Assembly (NCBI RefSeq): GCF_020618415.1
Contig: NZ_CP085345.1
Coordinates: 2,418,001 to 2,482,000 of the forward strand
Length of the DNA stretch: 64,000 nucleotides
Reading direction: 5' to 3'
Source of the DNA: Cupriavidus sp. MP-37
GTDB lineage: Bacteria > Pseudomonadota > Gammaproteobacteria > Burkholderiales > Burkholderiaceae
Under the pieces are notes generated by a model. The model was not told where the DNA came from and searched no databases. It worked only from the letters and a program-made list of their open reading frames with translations. The position numbers were made by a program, and so were the translations under genes. This document shows, piece by piece, positions 15,675 to 24,500 of this stretch. Positions within the stretch are counted from its first letter, which is position 1; the number at the start of each line of letters is the position of its first letter.

Positions 15675-17302
15675 CCAACGTTTCCGCTACGCCGGCCGCG
15701 CCAACCACGCCGGCCTTTCCCACGGTTTCTCCCGAAGCCGTGCGCAACGCCTTGCGCAACCGCGACGAGATCGCGCTGATCGACGTGCGCGAGGAAGATC
15801 CCTTCGCCCAGGAGCATCCGCTGTGGGCGGCCAATTTCCCGCTGTCCCGGCTGGAACTGGACGCGTGGGCACGCATCCCGCGCCGCGATACGCTGATCGT
15901 GGTCTACGGCGAGCATGCCGGCGCTGACCTGGCGCCGCGCGCGGCGGCGGTGCTGCAAGGCCTGGGCTACACCCGCGTGCATCGGCTCGAAGGCGGGCTG
16001 CGCGCGTGGATCGATGGCGGTGGCGAGGTGTTCCGCGACGTCAACGTGCCGAGCAAGTCGTTCGGCGAAGTGGTGGAAGCCGCGCGCCATACGCCGTCGC
16101 TGGCGGCCGAGGAAGTGCAGGCCTTGATCGACAGCCGGGCCGATGTGGTGATCGTCGACGCGCGCCGCTTCGACGAGTACCAGACCATGAGCATTCCCAC
16201 CGCCACCAGCGTGCCGGGCGCCGAGCTGGTGCTGCGCGTGCGCGAGCTCGCCCCCGATCCGCGCACGCGGGTGATCGTCAATTGCGCGGGCCGCACGCGC
16301 AGCATCATCGGCACGCAGTCGCTGGTGAACGCGGGGATCCCGAACCCGGTGGCGGCGCTGCGTAACGGCACCATCGGCTGGACCCTGGCCGGCCAGCAAC
16401 TGGACCACGGCGCCAGCCGCCGCGCTCCGGCCGTGGTCAGCGACGCCAACCGCGACAGCGCCCGCCGCGGCGCGCGCGAGATCGCCGACCGCGCCGGCGT
16501 GCGGCGCATTGCGCTGGCGCAGCTCGACACGCTGCAGTCCCCCGGCCGCACCGTGTACCGCTTCGATGTGCGCACGCCCGAGGAATTCGCCGACGGCCAC
16601 CTGCCGGGTTTCGTCAACGCACCGGGCGGGCAGCTGGTGCAGGAAACCGACCACAGCGCGCCGGTGCGCGGCGCGCGCATCGTGCTGGCGGACGACGATG
16701 ACGTGCGGGCCGGCATGACGGGATCCTGGCTGGCGCAGATGGGCTGGGAGGTCTGGGTGGTGGAACCGGTGGCCGCGTCCGCACGCAGCGAGACCGGCCC
16801 GGTCGCCGCGCCGGTGCCGACGCCGGCGCCCGCAGCCGGCGTTGGCGCGGCGCAGCTGGCCGCGTGGCTGGAGGCCAGCGACGGCAGCACCGCCGTGCTC
16901 GACTTCACCACCAGCGCCAACTACGTCAGGCGCCATATCCCGGGCGCGTACTTTGTCATTCGCGCCCAGCTCGCCGACGCGCTGACCCGCATCCCGCGGC
17001 CGCGGCGCTACGTGCTCACCTGCGGCACCAGCCTGCTGGCGCGCTTTGCCGCCGCCGACCTGCGGCGCCTGACCGATGCGGAAGTGTTCGTGCTGGACGG
17101 CGGCACCCAGGCCTGGATCGACGCCGGCCTGCCGCTGGAGCACGGCGAGACGCGCCTGGCCTCGGACCGCACCGACCGCTATCGCCGCCCCTATGAAGGC
17201 ACCGACAACCCGCGCGAGGCGATGCAGGGCTACCTGGATTGGGAATTCGGCCTGATCGCGCAGCTGGAGCGCGACGGGACGCATGGGTTCAGGGTGGTGT
17301 AG
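15671..17302 (+). CDS. Four-domain rhodanese-like protein
   Basis: This 543-residue protein is made of four rhodanese-like modules (about 15-120, 140-250, 285-380 and 400-500). Module 2 has the canonical loop NCAGRTRS with Cys205, and module 4 has TCGTSLLA with Cys451. Modules 1 (VVYGEHAG) and 3 (LADDDDVR) have no Cys and are probably structural or binding modules. There is no signal peptide, so it should be cytoplasmic. The start overlaps the dioxygenase stop by 4 bp (ATGA), so the two are translationally coupled. It may carry sulfane sulfur or handle sulfite or sulfinate products of the dioxygenase; this is inference. Confidence 0.87.
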   Translation: MTNVSATPAAPTTPAFPTVSPEAVRNALRNRDEIALIDVREEDPFAQEHPLWAANFPLSRLELDAWARIPRRDTLIVVYGEHAGADLAPRAAAVLQGLGYTRVHRLEGGLRAWIDGGGEVFRDVNVPSKSFGEVVEAARHTPSLAAEEVQALIDSRADVVIVDARRFDEYQTMSIPTATSVPGAELVLRVRELAPDPRTRVIVNCAGRTRSIIGTQSLVNAGIPNPVAALRNGTIGWTLAGQQLDHGASRRAPAVVSDANRDSARRGAREIADRAGVRRIALAQLDTLQSPGRTVYRFDVRTPEEFADGHLPGFVNAPGGQLVQETDHSAPVRGARIVLADDDDVRAGMTGSWLAQMGWEVWVVEPVAASARSETGPVAAPVPTPAPAAGVGAAQLAAWLEASDGSTAVLDFTTSANYVRRHIPGAYFVIRAQLADALTRIPRPRRYVLTCGTSLLARFAAADLRRLTDAEVFVLDGGTQAWIDAGLPLEHGETRLASDRTDRYRRPYEGTDNPREAMQGYLDWEFGLIAQLERDGTHGFRVV

Positions 17303-17307
17303 GGCGG

Positions 17308-17342
17308 CTGCATGATATGCAGTGACGCTGCATATCATGCAG
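17308..17342. terminator. Perfect 15-bp inverted repeat between convergent genes
   Basis: CTGCATGATATGCAG (17308-17322) and CTGCATATCATGCAG (17328-17342) are exact reverse complements around a TGACG loop, starting 6 bp after the rhodanese stop. The MazF-like gene ends convergently at 17374. No T-run follows on either strand, so if it is a terminator it is not a classical one. It could instead be a mobile-element remnant or protein-binding site. Confidence 0.5.
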
Positions 17343-17373
17343 CGACGCCGGACGCCCTGCATCGCTGCAAGGC

Positions 17374-17733
17374 CTAGAGCCGCAGCAGCAGGCGCATGGC
17401 CGCTTCCACCTTGCGCAGGTGATTGGCTGACAACGCCGCCACGGGGCGGCCGCCCATGAAGCGACGATTCGAGACCGCGCGTACCTGGTCGATCAGCAGG
17501 TCCGTTTCATAGGCCAGGCCCGGCAGCTTGCCCAGCGCTACGCGCAGTGGGAAGCAATCCTCGATTTCGACCTGTGATGTCCCGGGCACGACGATGGTGG
17601 TCGGGTGCCCCGCATCATTGAGCAGGTCGGTCTGCAGCACCAGCGCCGGCCGGTTGCGCTTGGCCGGCTCTTCCCGGTGGGTCTGGGGGTTGAGATCGAC
17701 CTCCCAGACCTGTCCCCGCTTCAGTTCAATCAA
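17374..17733 (-). CDS. MazF/PemK-type endoribonuclease toxin
   Basis: This small toxin (119 residues) of the MazF/PemK/CcdB fold should cleave mRNA when free of its antitoxin. It opens with the family pattern RGQVWEVDLNPQTHREEPAK, then RPALVLQTDLLN, PLRVAL and DQVRAVSNRR. The last two match the conserved catalytic and dimer elements. The best start is the TTG at 17733, which overlaps the antitoxin stop (17726-17728); a GGAG site lies about 10 bases upstream. The overlap and shared strand mark it as the second gene of an antitoxin-toxin operon. Confidence 0.87.
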   Translation of the reverse strand: MIELKRGQVWEVDLNPQTHREEPAKRNRPALVLQTDLLNDAGHPTTIVVPGTSQVEIEDCFPLRVALGKLPGLAYETDLLIDQVRAVSNRRFMGGRPVAALSANHLRKVEAAMRLLLRL

Positions 17734-17956
17734 GGCCGTCTCCGGCGGCGCCGTCCATCTCTTCGTTGGCAGCCAGGTGCTTCGTCGAGAGCTTGCGCGA
17801 CAGCATGGCGATGCGGTTGGCCAGCTCGCGCTCGTTTTTCTCGCGGACGGCGTCGCGGATGTAGTCCGAGGTCTTCTGGCCTGCCGCCAGCGCCAGCGCG
17901 CGGGTCTGCTCGGCCAGTTCTTCGCCTGCGCGGAATGACAGGGTCGTGCCTTGCAT
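17726..17956 (-). CDS. Ribbon-helix-helix antitoxin partner of the MazF-like toxin
   Basis: This 76-residue protein starts with a short beta strand (TTLSFRAG) and two helices ending near SDYIRDAVREKNERELANRI, the ribbon-helix-helix DNA-binding fold of CopG/MazE-type antitoxins. The C-terminal 25 residues are likely disordered until they bind the toxin. I chose the ATG at 17956 because a GGAG site precedes it by about 7 bases and a TATACT -10 hexamer lies just upstream. An ATG at 17998 would put that promoter inside the gene. It should bind its own promoter and repress the operon. Confidence 0.82.
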   Translation of the reverse strand: MQGTTLSFRAGEELAEQTRALALAAGQKTSDYIRDAVREKNERELANRIAMLSRKLSTKHLAANEEMDGAAGDGLD

Positions 17957-17984
17957 GTGTGGCTCCGACAACGGGTAATACGCA

Positions 17985-17990
17985 AGTATA
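17985..17990 (-). promoter_or_regulatory. -10 element (TATACT) of the toxin-antitoxin operon
   Basis: TATACT on the minus strand lies about 30 bases upstream of the chosen antitoxin ATG, giving a leader of roughly 22 bases. The matching -35 position (GAAAAC) is poor, as expected for a repressed promoter. It supports the shorter antitoxin start. Confidence 0.4.
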
Positions 17991-18157
17991 GCGCTCATTT
18001 GTCACTCGTTTTCGTATTACAAAGTCGTAGACGACGGGTTTTCATGCGCGGGCCGAAGGCGTAAATGAAGCCTACGGAAGGCGCCCAATGCGGGGGAGGG
18101 GAGAAGTCTGAAAGACCTGAAAGGCGCGCGATCTCTCTACAGCAAGGGAACGAACGT

Positions 18158-18184
18158 AACGATTCCCTGTCAATCGTAATCGTT
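18158..18184. promoter_or_regulatory. Inverted repeat upstream of the metal efflux region
   Basis: AACGATT (18158-18164) and AATCGTT (18178-18184) form a perfect 7-bp inverted repeat with a 13-bp spacer. A TACAAT hexamer follows at 18189-18194. The site precedes the small acidic exported protein and the RND operon, so it may be the operator of a metal-responsive regulator. No regulator gene is adjacent. Confidence 0.4.
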
Positions 18185-18192
18185 CAGTTACA

Positions 18193-18675
18193 ATGCTGTC
18201 CTGCAGCATCCCGGTGACCAAGAACACCCTGGCCTCCGGCGCTGCCGTCAACGCCCCCGACCCAATGCGACTGTTGCTCCTGCTGCTGACTGCCATGTGC
18301 CTGTCGCTGCTCTCCTTTGGAGCAGCGGCGGACGCGCGCGCGGCGTTGCAGGGGCCGCAGCAGGCGGCAGTGGACCTGGTCGACCTGGCGTCGGCACAGC
18401 CCGTCGACGATCTGGGCCGCATCGTGGTGCCCGGCGACGATGGCCTGCACGACGACGATATCTGCGACGACCCGCCCCCCGGGTACTGCAATATCTGGTC
18501 GGCCGACCTGCTCGATCCGCTCGACCTGCTCGACGAGATCGAAGAATCCAGCGCGCTTTTTGCCTTGCCGCCAGTGAAGTTCCTGCTGCCTAGCGGCGAC
18601 GTGGCCCAGCACCCGCCAGGCCGCGCCGATCCGCCGCCTTCGGCTTTTTTCCGGCCGCCGATAGTCCTCGCCTGA
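18193..18675 (+). CDS. Small acidic exported protein upstream of metal RND operon
   Basis: I do not recognise this protein. If it starts at the ATG at 18193 it has 160 residues; the ATG at 18265 (MRLLLLLLTAM) gives a cleaner signal peptide ending near GAAADARA. The mature part is strongly acidic, with a GDDGLHDDDICDD cluster, two Cys and a Pro-rich end. Its position ahead of czcC/B/A-like genes resembles that of CzcI and similar periplasmic accessory proteins, but the His-rich character of CzcI is missing. Metal binding through the Asp cluster is possible. No Shine-Dalgarno sequence is clear at either start, so the gene is probable rather than certain. The 219-bp gap after it holds nothing else I can name. 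Confidence 0.55.
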   Translation: MLSCSIPVTKNTLASGAAVNAPDPMRLLLLLLTAMCLSLLSFGAAADARAALQGPQQAAVDLVDLASAQPVDDLGRIVVPGDDGLHDDDICDDPPPGYCNIWSADLLDPLDLLDEIEESSALFALPPVKFLLPSGDVAQHPPGRADPPPSAFFRPPIVLA

Positions 18676-18894
18676 CCGCTTTCCTGCGCCCGCACTGCGC
18701 GCGCTGCCGCATGCAGCCGTCCAGCCGCGGGCCGCGCCCCTTTGCCTGAACTCGCCAGCCTGCCTGCCGCCTGACCGCGCCGGGCATGCCGCCGCCGTTG
18801 TGCGTCCTGCCGTGATCGCGTCCCCGTGACGGCTGCACCCCGGGGCGGGCGGCAGCGTGGCGAGAGGCAGACGTATCGCTTGCTTTCCCGACTC

Positions 18895-20343
18895 ATGACA
18901 ACAACCAAGCTGACCCTGATCGCGTCGCTTTCGCTGATGGCGCTTGCCGCGGCCCCGGCCCAGGCCGGCGCCCAAGGCGGAACCTCCGCGAAGGCGACAG
19001 ACCTGGCCGGTGCCGCGCCCGCGGCCCGCGCACCGCTGTCCAAGCCGGCTGCCGCGCCGCTGCCGGGCGCCGCCATCCTGGCGGCCGCCGCCGTACCGAA
19101 GACCGCTGCCGCCGGCGCCGCCGCCGCCGGACCCGCCTACTCGCTGCCCCAGCTGCTCGAACTGGCCCAGTCCACCAACAAGGGCGTGGCCGCGGCCGAG
19201 GCCAATGTCGATGCGGCCAGCGCCGCCATCAGCAGTGCCCGCGCCTATCCGAACCCGCAGGTCGAGGTGATGTACGGCCGCATGTCCGGCAAGCAGCCGG
19301 GCGTGGCCAGCGGCAATGCGCCCAGCTATGCAGTGGTGCAGAAGTTCGATTACCCGCACCAGCGCAGCCTGCGCGAGGCCATGGCGACGCGCGGGCTGGA
19401 ATCGTCGCAGGCGGTGCGGCAGGGCTTCCGCGCCGACCTGGCCGCGCGCGTGAAGACCGCCTACTACGACGTGCTGCGCCGCGAGAGCGAACTGCACGCG
19501 GCCGAGGAAGACCTGGCGATGATGCGGCAGATCCACTCGCGCGCACGCCTGCGCGTGGAAGTGGGCGAGGCCCCGCGCTACGAGCTGATCAAGGCCGAGA
19601 CCGAATTGCTGGCCTCGCAGAAGAGCCAGCAGACCGCCGAGCTGCGCGTGAACCAGGCCAAGGCGGCGCTGCGCCAGCAGGTGGGCGGCGCCATGCCGGG
19701 CCAGTTTTCGCTGGCGGGCACGCTGGGCCAGTCGCCCGACGTGCCGCCGCTGCCGGTGCTGCGCGACACCATGACCGCCGGCAACGCCGAGCTGATCCAG
19801 CGCCGCATGGAGCTGGAGCGCGCGCAGCTGGGCGTCGATTACCAGAAGTCGTTGCGCTGGCCGGAAGTGGCGCTGCGCGCCAGCACCGACCGCCAGCCTG
19901 ACAACAACGTCTCGCAGATCGGCCTGATCCTGACCATCCCGCTGTGGGACCGCCGCAGCGGCCCGGTGGGCGAAGCCACGGCGCAGGCCACGCAGGCGCG
20001 CAGCGCGCTGGAGATGCGCGAGTTCGAGCTGACGCAGGAACTGGAAGCGGCCTACCGCCAGTACGAGATCAACCAGGCCCAGGTGACCGCGCTGGAGTCC
20101 GGCATCGTGCGCGAGGCCGAGTCGGCGCTGGGTGTGGCCGAGGCCGCCTACCGCTTCGGCGAGCGCGGCATCCTGGACTACCTCGATGCCCAGCGCGTGC
20201 TGCGTGGCGCGCGCAATGAGCTGATCGCCGCGCAGTATGACCTGCAGCTGGCCGCGATCCAGATCGAAAAGCTTATGTCGACCGCCCCGGGCGCCACTGC
20301 CGCGCCGGGCCTGCAGCCGACGTCCAACATCGAACAGAAATAA
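18895..20343 (+). CDS. Outer-membrane channel of metal RND efflux (CzcC/TolC family)
   Basis: This 482-residue outer-membrane factor has a signal peptide (LIASLSLMALAAAPAQAGA) and an Ala/Pro-rich linker before the TolC-like repeats. The repeats begin at YSLPQLLELAQSTNKG (about 82), and the second begins after RRMELERAQLGVDYQKS. The family's typical PNPQVEVMYGR and IPLWDRRSG elements are present. The start is uncertain: ATG at 18895 is used here, but TTG at 18880, about 12 bases after a GAGAGG ribosome site, is also possible. It forms the trans-periplasmic exit duct with the following membrane fusion protein and RND pump. Confidence 0.83.
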   Translation: MTTTKLTLIASLSLMALAAAPAQAGAQGGTSAKATDLAGAAPAARAPLSKPAAAPLPGAAILAAAAVPKTAAAGAAAAGPAYSLPQLLELAQSTNKGVAAAEANVDAASAAISSARAYPNPQVEVMYGRMSGKQPGVASGNAPSYAVVQKFDYPHQRSLREAMATRGLESSQAVRQGFRADLAARVKTAYYDVLRRESELHAAEEDLAMMRQIHSRARLRVEVGEAPRYELIKAETELLASQKSQQTAELRVNQAKAALRQQVGGAMPGQFSLAGTLGQSPDVPPLPVLRDTMTAGNAELIQRRMELERAQLGVDYQKSLRWPEVALRASTDRQPDNNVSQIGLILTIPLWDRRSGPVGEATAQATQARSALEMREFELTQELEAAYRQYEINQAQVTALESGIVREAESALGVAEAAYRFGERGILDYLDAQRVLRGARNELIAAQYDLQLAAIQIEKLMSTAPGATAAPGLQPTSNIEQK

Positions 20344-20345
20344 CC

Positions 20346-21506
20346 ATGCGTCCCAATTTCCTGCTTTCGCTGACGGCCGCCGCCGTCCTGACGTTCAGCC
20401 TGGCGGCCTGCTCCGACAAACCTGAGCCGGTCGCCGAGGCGCCCAAGCTGCCGCCCGGCGTGATCCAGCCCGAGGGCAACCTGCAGAAGGCCCTGAAGGT
20501 GGCGCCCGTGGCCACGTCCCCGTTCAGCGAGATGCTGCGCGTGGCCGGCCGCATCGATTTCGACGAACAGCGCGTGTCGCGCATCGGCGCCAGCGTGACC
20601 GGCCGCGTGACCGACCTCTACGCCACGCTGGGCCAGGAAGTGAAGGCCGGCCAGGTGCTGGCGCGCCTGCACAGCAGCGAGCTGGGCGCGGCGCAGATGG
20701 CGTTCCTGAAGAGCGAGGCCCAGACCGAGCTGCAAGGCCGCAACGCCGAGCGCGCACGGCAGCTGTTTGCCGCCGACGTGATCGGCCGCGGCGAACTGCA
20801 GCGCCGCGAGAGCGAACTGGCGATCGCTTCGGCCGAGATGCGCGCCTACCGCGACCAGTTGCGCGTGCTGGGCATGTCGGCGAGCTCGATCGCGCAGCTG
20901 GCCAAGAGCGGCAGCATCAATTCGCACTCGCCGGTGTATTCCAGCATCAGCGGCACCGTGGTCGAGCGCAACGTGGCGCAGGGCCAGGTGGTGCAGCCCG
21001 CCGACGCGCTCTACACCGTGGCCGACCTGTCGCGCGTATGGGTGGTGGCGGAAGTTCCCGAGCAGCAGGCCGCGCAGGTGGCCGAAGGCCAGAGCGTGGA
21101 GATCGAGGTACCGTCGCTCGCCAACGGCGCCGGGCGCCAGATCATTACCGGCAAGCTGATCTACGTGGGCCGCACGGTCAACCCGCAATCGCGCACGGTG
21201 CTGGTCCGCACCGAGCTGGAAAACCGCGAGGGCCGGCTCAAGCCCGCCATGCTGGCGAGCATGCTGATTGCCGGCAAGCCGGTCGACCAGCTGGTGGTGC
21301 CGGCGGCGGCAGTGGTGCGCGACGGCAATGACGAGCTGGTCTATGTCGAGATGCCCGGCAACAAGTACCGCCTGACCCGCGTCAAGCTGGGCGCCGAGAG
21401 CGATGGCATGCGCGTGGTCCAGAACGGCGTGAAGGCCGGCGACCGCATCGTGGTCGAGGGCGCCTTCCACCTGGACAACGAGCGCAAGCGCCTCGAACAA
21501 GGGTAA
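20346..21506 (+). CDS. RND membrane fusion protein (CzcB/CusB-like), lipoprotein
   Basis: This 386-residue periplasmic adaptor has a lipoprotein signal with the lipobox LAAC near residues 18-21, so it is lipid-anchored in the inner membrane. After that come the lipoyl/barrel region (RIGASVTGRVTDLYA, GQEVKAGQVLARLHSSE), an alpha-helical hairpin rich in Glu and Arg (about 120-180), and the beta-barrel domains with VVERNVAQGQVVQPAD. No His-rich N-terminal metal-binding segment of the CzcB type is seen. The start is 3 bp after the upstream stop. It bridges the RND pump to the outer-membrane channel. Confidence 0.88.
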   Translation: MRPNFLLSLTAAAVLTFSLAACSDKPEPVAEAPKLPPGVIQPEGNLQKALKVAPVATSPFSEMLRVAGRIDFDEQRVSRIGASVTGRVTDLYATLGQEVKAGQVLARLHSSELGAAQMAFLKSEAQTELQGRNAERARQLFAADVIGRGELQRRESELAIASAEMRAYRDQLRVLGMSASSIAQLAKSGSINSHSPVYSSISGTVVERNVAQGQVVQPADALYTVADLSRVWVVAEVPEQQAAQVAEGQSVEIEVPSLANGAGRQIITGKLIYVGRTVNPQSRTVLVRTELENREGRLKPAMLASMLIAGKPVDQLVVPAAAVVRDGNDELVYVEMPGNKYRLTRVKLGAESDGMRVVQNGVKAGDRIVVEGAFHLDNERKRLEQG

Positions 21507-21512
21507 CCGGCC

Positions 21513-24500
21513 ATGATGAAATCCTTAGTCGAAGCCGCCATCAAGCAGCGGCTGGTGGTGTGCGTCATTGCCGTGGTCCTGTTCTTCTTCGGCCTGCGCG
21601 CTGCCACCAAGCTGTCGGTGGATGCGTTCCCGGACGTGACCAACGTGCAGGTGCAGATCGCCACCGAAGCCGCGGGCCGGTCGCCCGAGGAAGTCGAGCG
21701 CTTTGTCACCGTGCCGGTGGAAATGGCCATGACCGGCCTGCCCGGGCTGGAAGAGATGCGCTCGCTGAACAAGGCGGGCCTGTCGCTGATCACGCTGGTG
21801 TTCACCGATGCCACCGACGTGTACTTCGCGCGGCAGCTGGTGATGGAGCGCCTGATCGAAGTGGGCGGACGCATGCCCGAGGGCGTCACACCCGTGCTGG
21901 GGCCGGTCTCGACCGGCCTGGGCGAGGTCTACCAGTACACGCTCGACCGCGCCGACGACGGCAACCGCGAACTGACCCAGGAGGAGCTGGCCGAGCGCCG
22001 CATTGCCCAGGACTGGGTGGTGCGTCCGCTGCTGCGCTCGATTCCCGGCGTGGCCGAGATCAACTCGCAGGGCGGTTACGTGCGCCAGTACCAGGCGCTG
22101 GTCAACCCGGAGCGCATGCGCCACTACGGCGTCTCGATCCAGCAGGTCTACGAGGCGCTGGCGCGCAACAACGCCAACTCCGGCGGCGGCGTGCTGCCGC
22201 ACTACGCCGAGCAGTACCTGATCCGCGGGGTCGGCCTGGCCAAGGGCGTCGATGATCTCGGCAGCATCGTGCTGAAGGAAGTCAACGGTACGCCGGTCTA
22301 CCTGCGCGACGTGGCCAACGTCACCATCGGCCATGAGGTGCGCCAGGGCGCGCTGGTCAAGAACGGCCAGACCGAGGCCGTCGGCGGCATCGTCATGATG
22401 ATGCGCGGCGGCAATGCCAAGGAAGTGGTCAGCCGTGTCAAGGCCCGCGTGGCCGAGATCAACGAGCGCGGCATGCTCCCTGGCAAGCTGCAGATCGTGC
22501 CGTACTACGACCGCAGCGAACTGGTCGACGCGGCGCTGTGGACCGTGACCAAGGTGCTGCTCGAAGGCGTGGTGCTGGTGGTGATCGTGCTGTTCCTGTT
22601 CCTGGGCGACGTGCGCTCGTCGATCATCGTGCTGGCCACGCTGGTGCTGACGCCATTGCTGACCTTCATGGTGATGAACGAGGCGGGGCTGTCGGCCAAC
22701 CTGATGTCGCTCGGGGGGCTGGCGATCGCCATCGGCCTGATGGTCGACGGCTCGGTGGTGGTGGTCGAGAACGCGTTCGAGCGGCTCGGCCACAAGGAGC
22801 CGGGACTGACCAAGACCGAGATCCTGGTCAAGGCGGTGCAGGAGGTGGCCACGCCGGTGATCGTGGGCGTGGGCATCATCATCCTGGTGTTCCTGCCGCT
22901 GATGACGCTGTCGGGCATGGAAGGCAAGATGTTCGCGCCGCTGGCGTTCACCATCTCGATTGCGCTGGCGATCTCGCTGTTCCTGTCGCTGACGCTGTCG
23001 CCGGTGCTGTCGTCGTACCTGCTCAAGGGCGGTGCCGAGCATGACACCTTCCTGATCGCCTTCATGAAGCGCCACTACCTGCGCCTGCTGCACTGGGCGC
23101 TGGGCAACAGCCGCAAGACCGTGCTCAGCGCGGTCGGCGCCTTCATCGCCACGCTGCTGATCGTGCCGCTGCTCGGTACCTCGTTCATTCCGGAGATGAA
23201 GGAAGGCTCGATCGTGCCCGCGATCGACCGCGTGCCCAATATCTCGCTGGAAGAGTCGATCAAGCTCGAGAAGGAAGCCAACAAGCTGGTGCTGGGCGTG
23301 CCGGGCGTGAAGTCGGTGGTATCCGGCGTGGGCCGCGGCGAAAGCCCGGCCGACCCGCAGGGCCAGAACGAATCGACCCCGATCGCCAGCCTGAAGGACC
23401 GCGACGAGTGGCCCGACGGCTGGACCCAGGACGATATCGCCAATGCCATCCGCGAAAAGCTCAAGGCCATTCCGGGCGTGCAGATCGTGATGGCGCAGCC
23501 GATCTCGGACCGCGTTGACGAGATGGTCAGCGGCGTGCGCTCCGACGTGGCGGTGAAGGTGTTCGGCGACGACCTCGACAAGCTGCGCGAACTGGCGGGC
23601 GAGATTGCCCGCGTCGCCGGCGGCATCCAGGGCTCGCAGGATATCCGCATCGAACGCGTGTCGGGCCAGCAGTACCTGTCGATCGAGATCGACCGCCAGG
23701 CGATTGCGCGCTACGGGCTCAACGTGTCGGACATCCATGACGTGATCGAGATCGCCATCGGCGGCAAGCGCGCCACCGACATCTTCGAGGGCGAGCGCCG
23801 CTTTGCCGCGGCCGTGCGGCTGCCGGAAGACTTCCGCAACAACGTCCAGGCGATCCGCCAGCTGCTGGTGAACACGCCCGACGGCATGCAGGTGCCGCTG
23901 CAGAGCGTGGCGCGCATCGAGGTCAACGACGGTCCGGCGCAGATCAGCCGCGAAATGGCCAAGCGCCGTGTGGTGGTGATGATCAACGTGAAGGACCGCG
24001 ACCTTGGCGGCTTCGTCGCCGAGCTGCAGCAGGCGGCGGATGCCAAGGTGAAGCTGCCCGAAGGCTACTACCTCGAGTGGGGCGGCCAGTTCCAGAACAT
24101 GGAACGCGCCATGGGCCACCTGAAGATCATCGTGCCGGTCACCATCGCCGCGATCTTCTTCCTGCTGTTCCTGCTGTTCAACTCGCTGCGCTTTGCCACG
24201 CTGATCATCACGGTGCTGCCGTTCGCATCGATCGGCGGCATCATCGGGCTGTTCGTCACCGGCGAGTACCTGTCGGTGCCGGCGTCGGTCGGCTTTATCG
24301 CGCTGTGGGGCATGGCGGTGCTGAACGGGGTGGTGCTGGTGTCGTATATCCGCACGCTGCGCGATTCCGGCCTGTCGCTCGACGACGCCGTGGTGCAGGG
24401 CGCGACGCAGCGTTTCCGCCCGGTGATGATGACCGCGACCATCGCCATGCTGGGCCTGGTGCCGTTCCTGTTCTCGACCGGCCCCGGCTCTGAAGTCCAG

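Noticed and set aside
21525..24119. Minus-strand open frame of 864 codons opposite the RND pump gene
   Set aside because: A shadow frame caused by high GC at codon third positions; the protein is His/Arg/Gln-rich and unlike any known fold.
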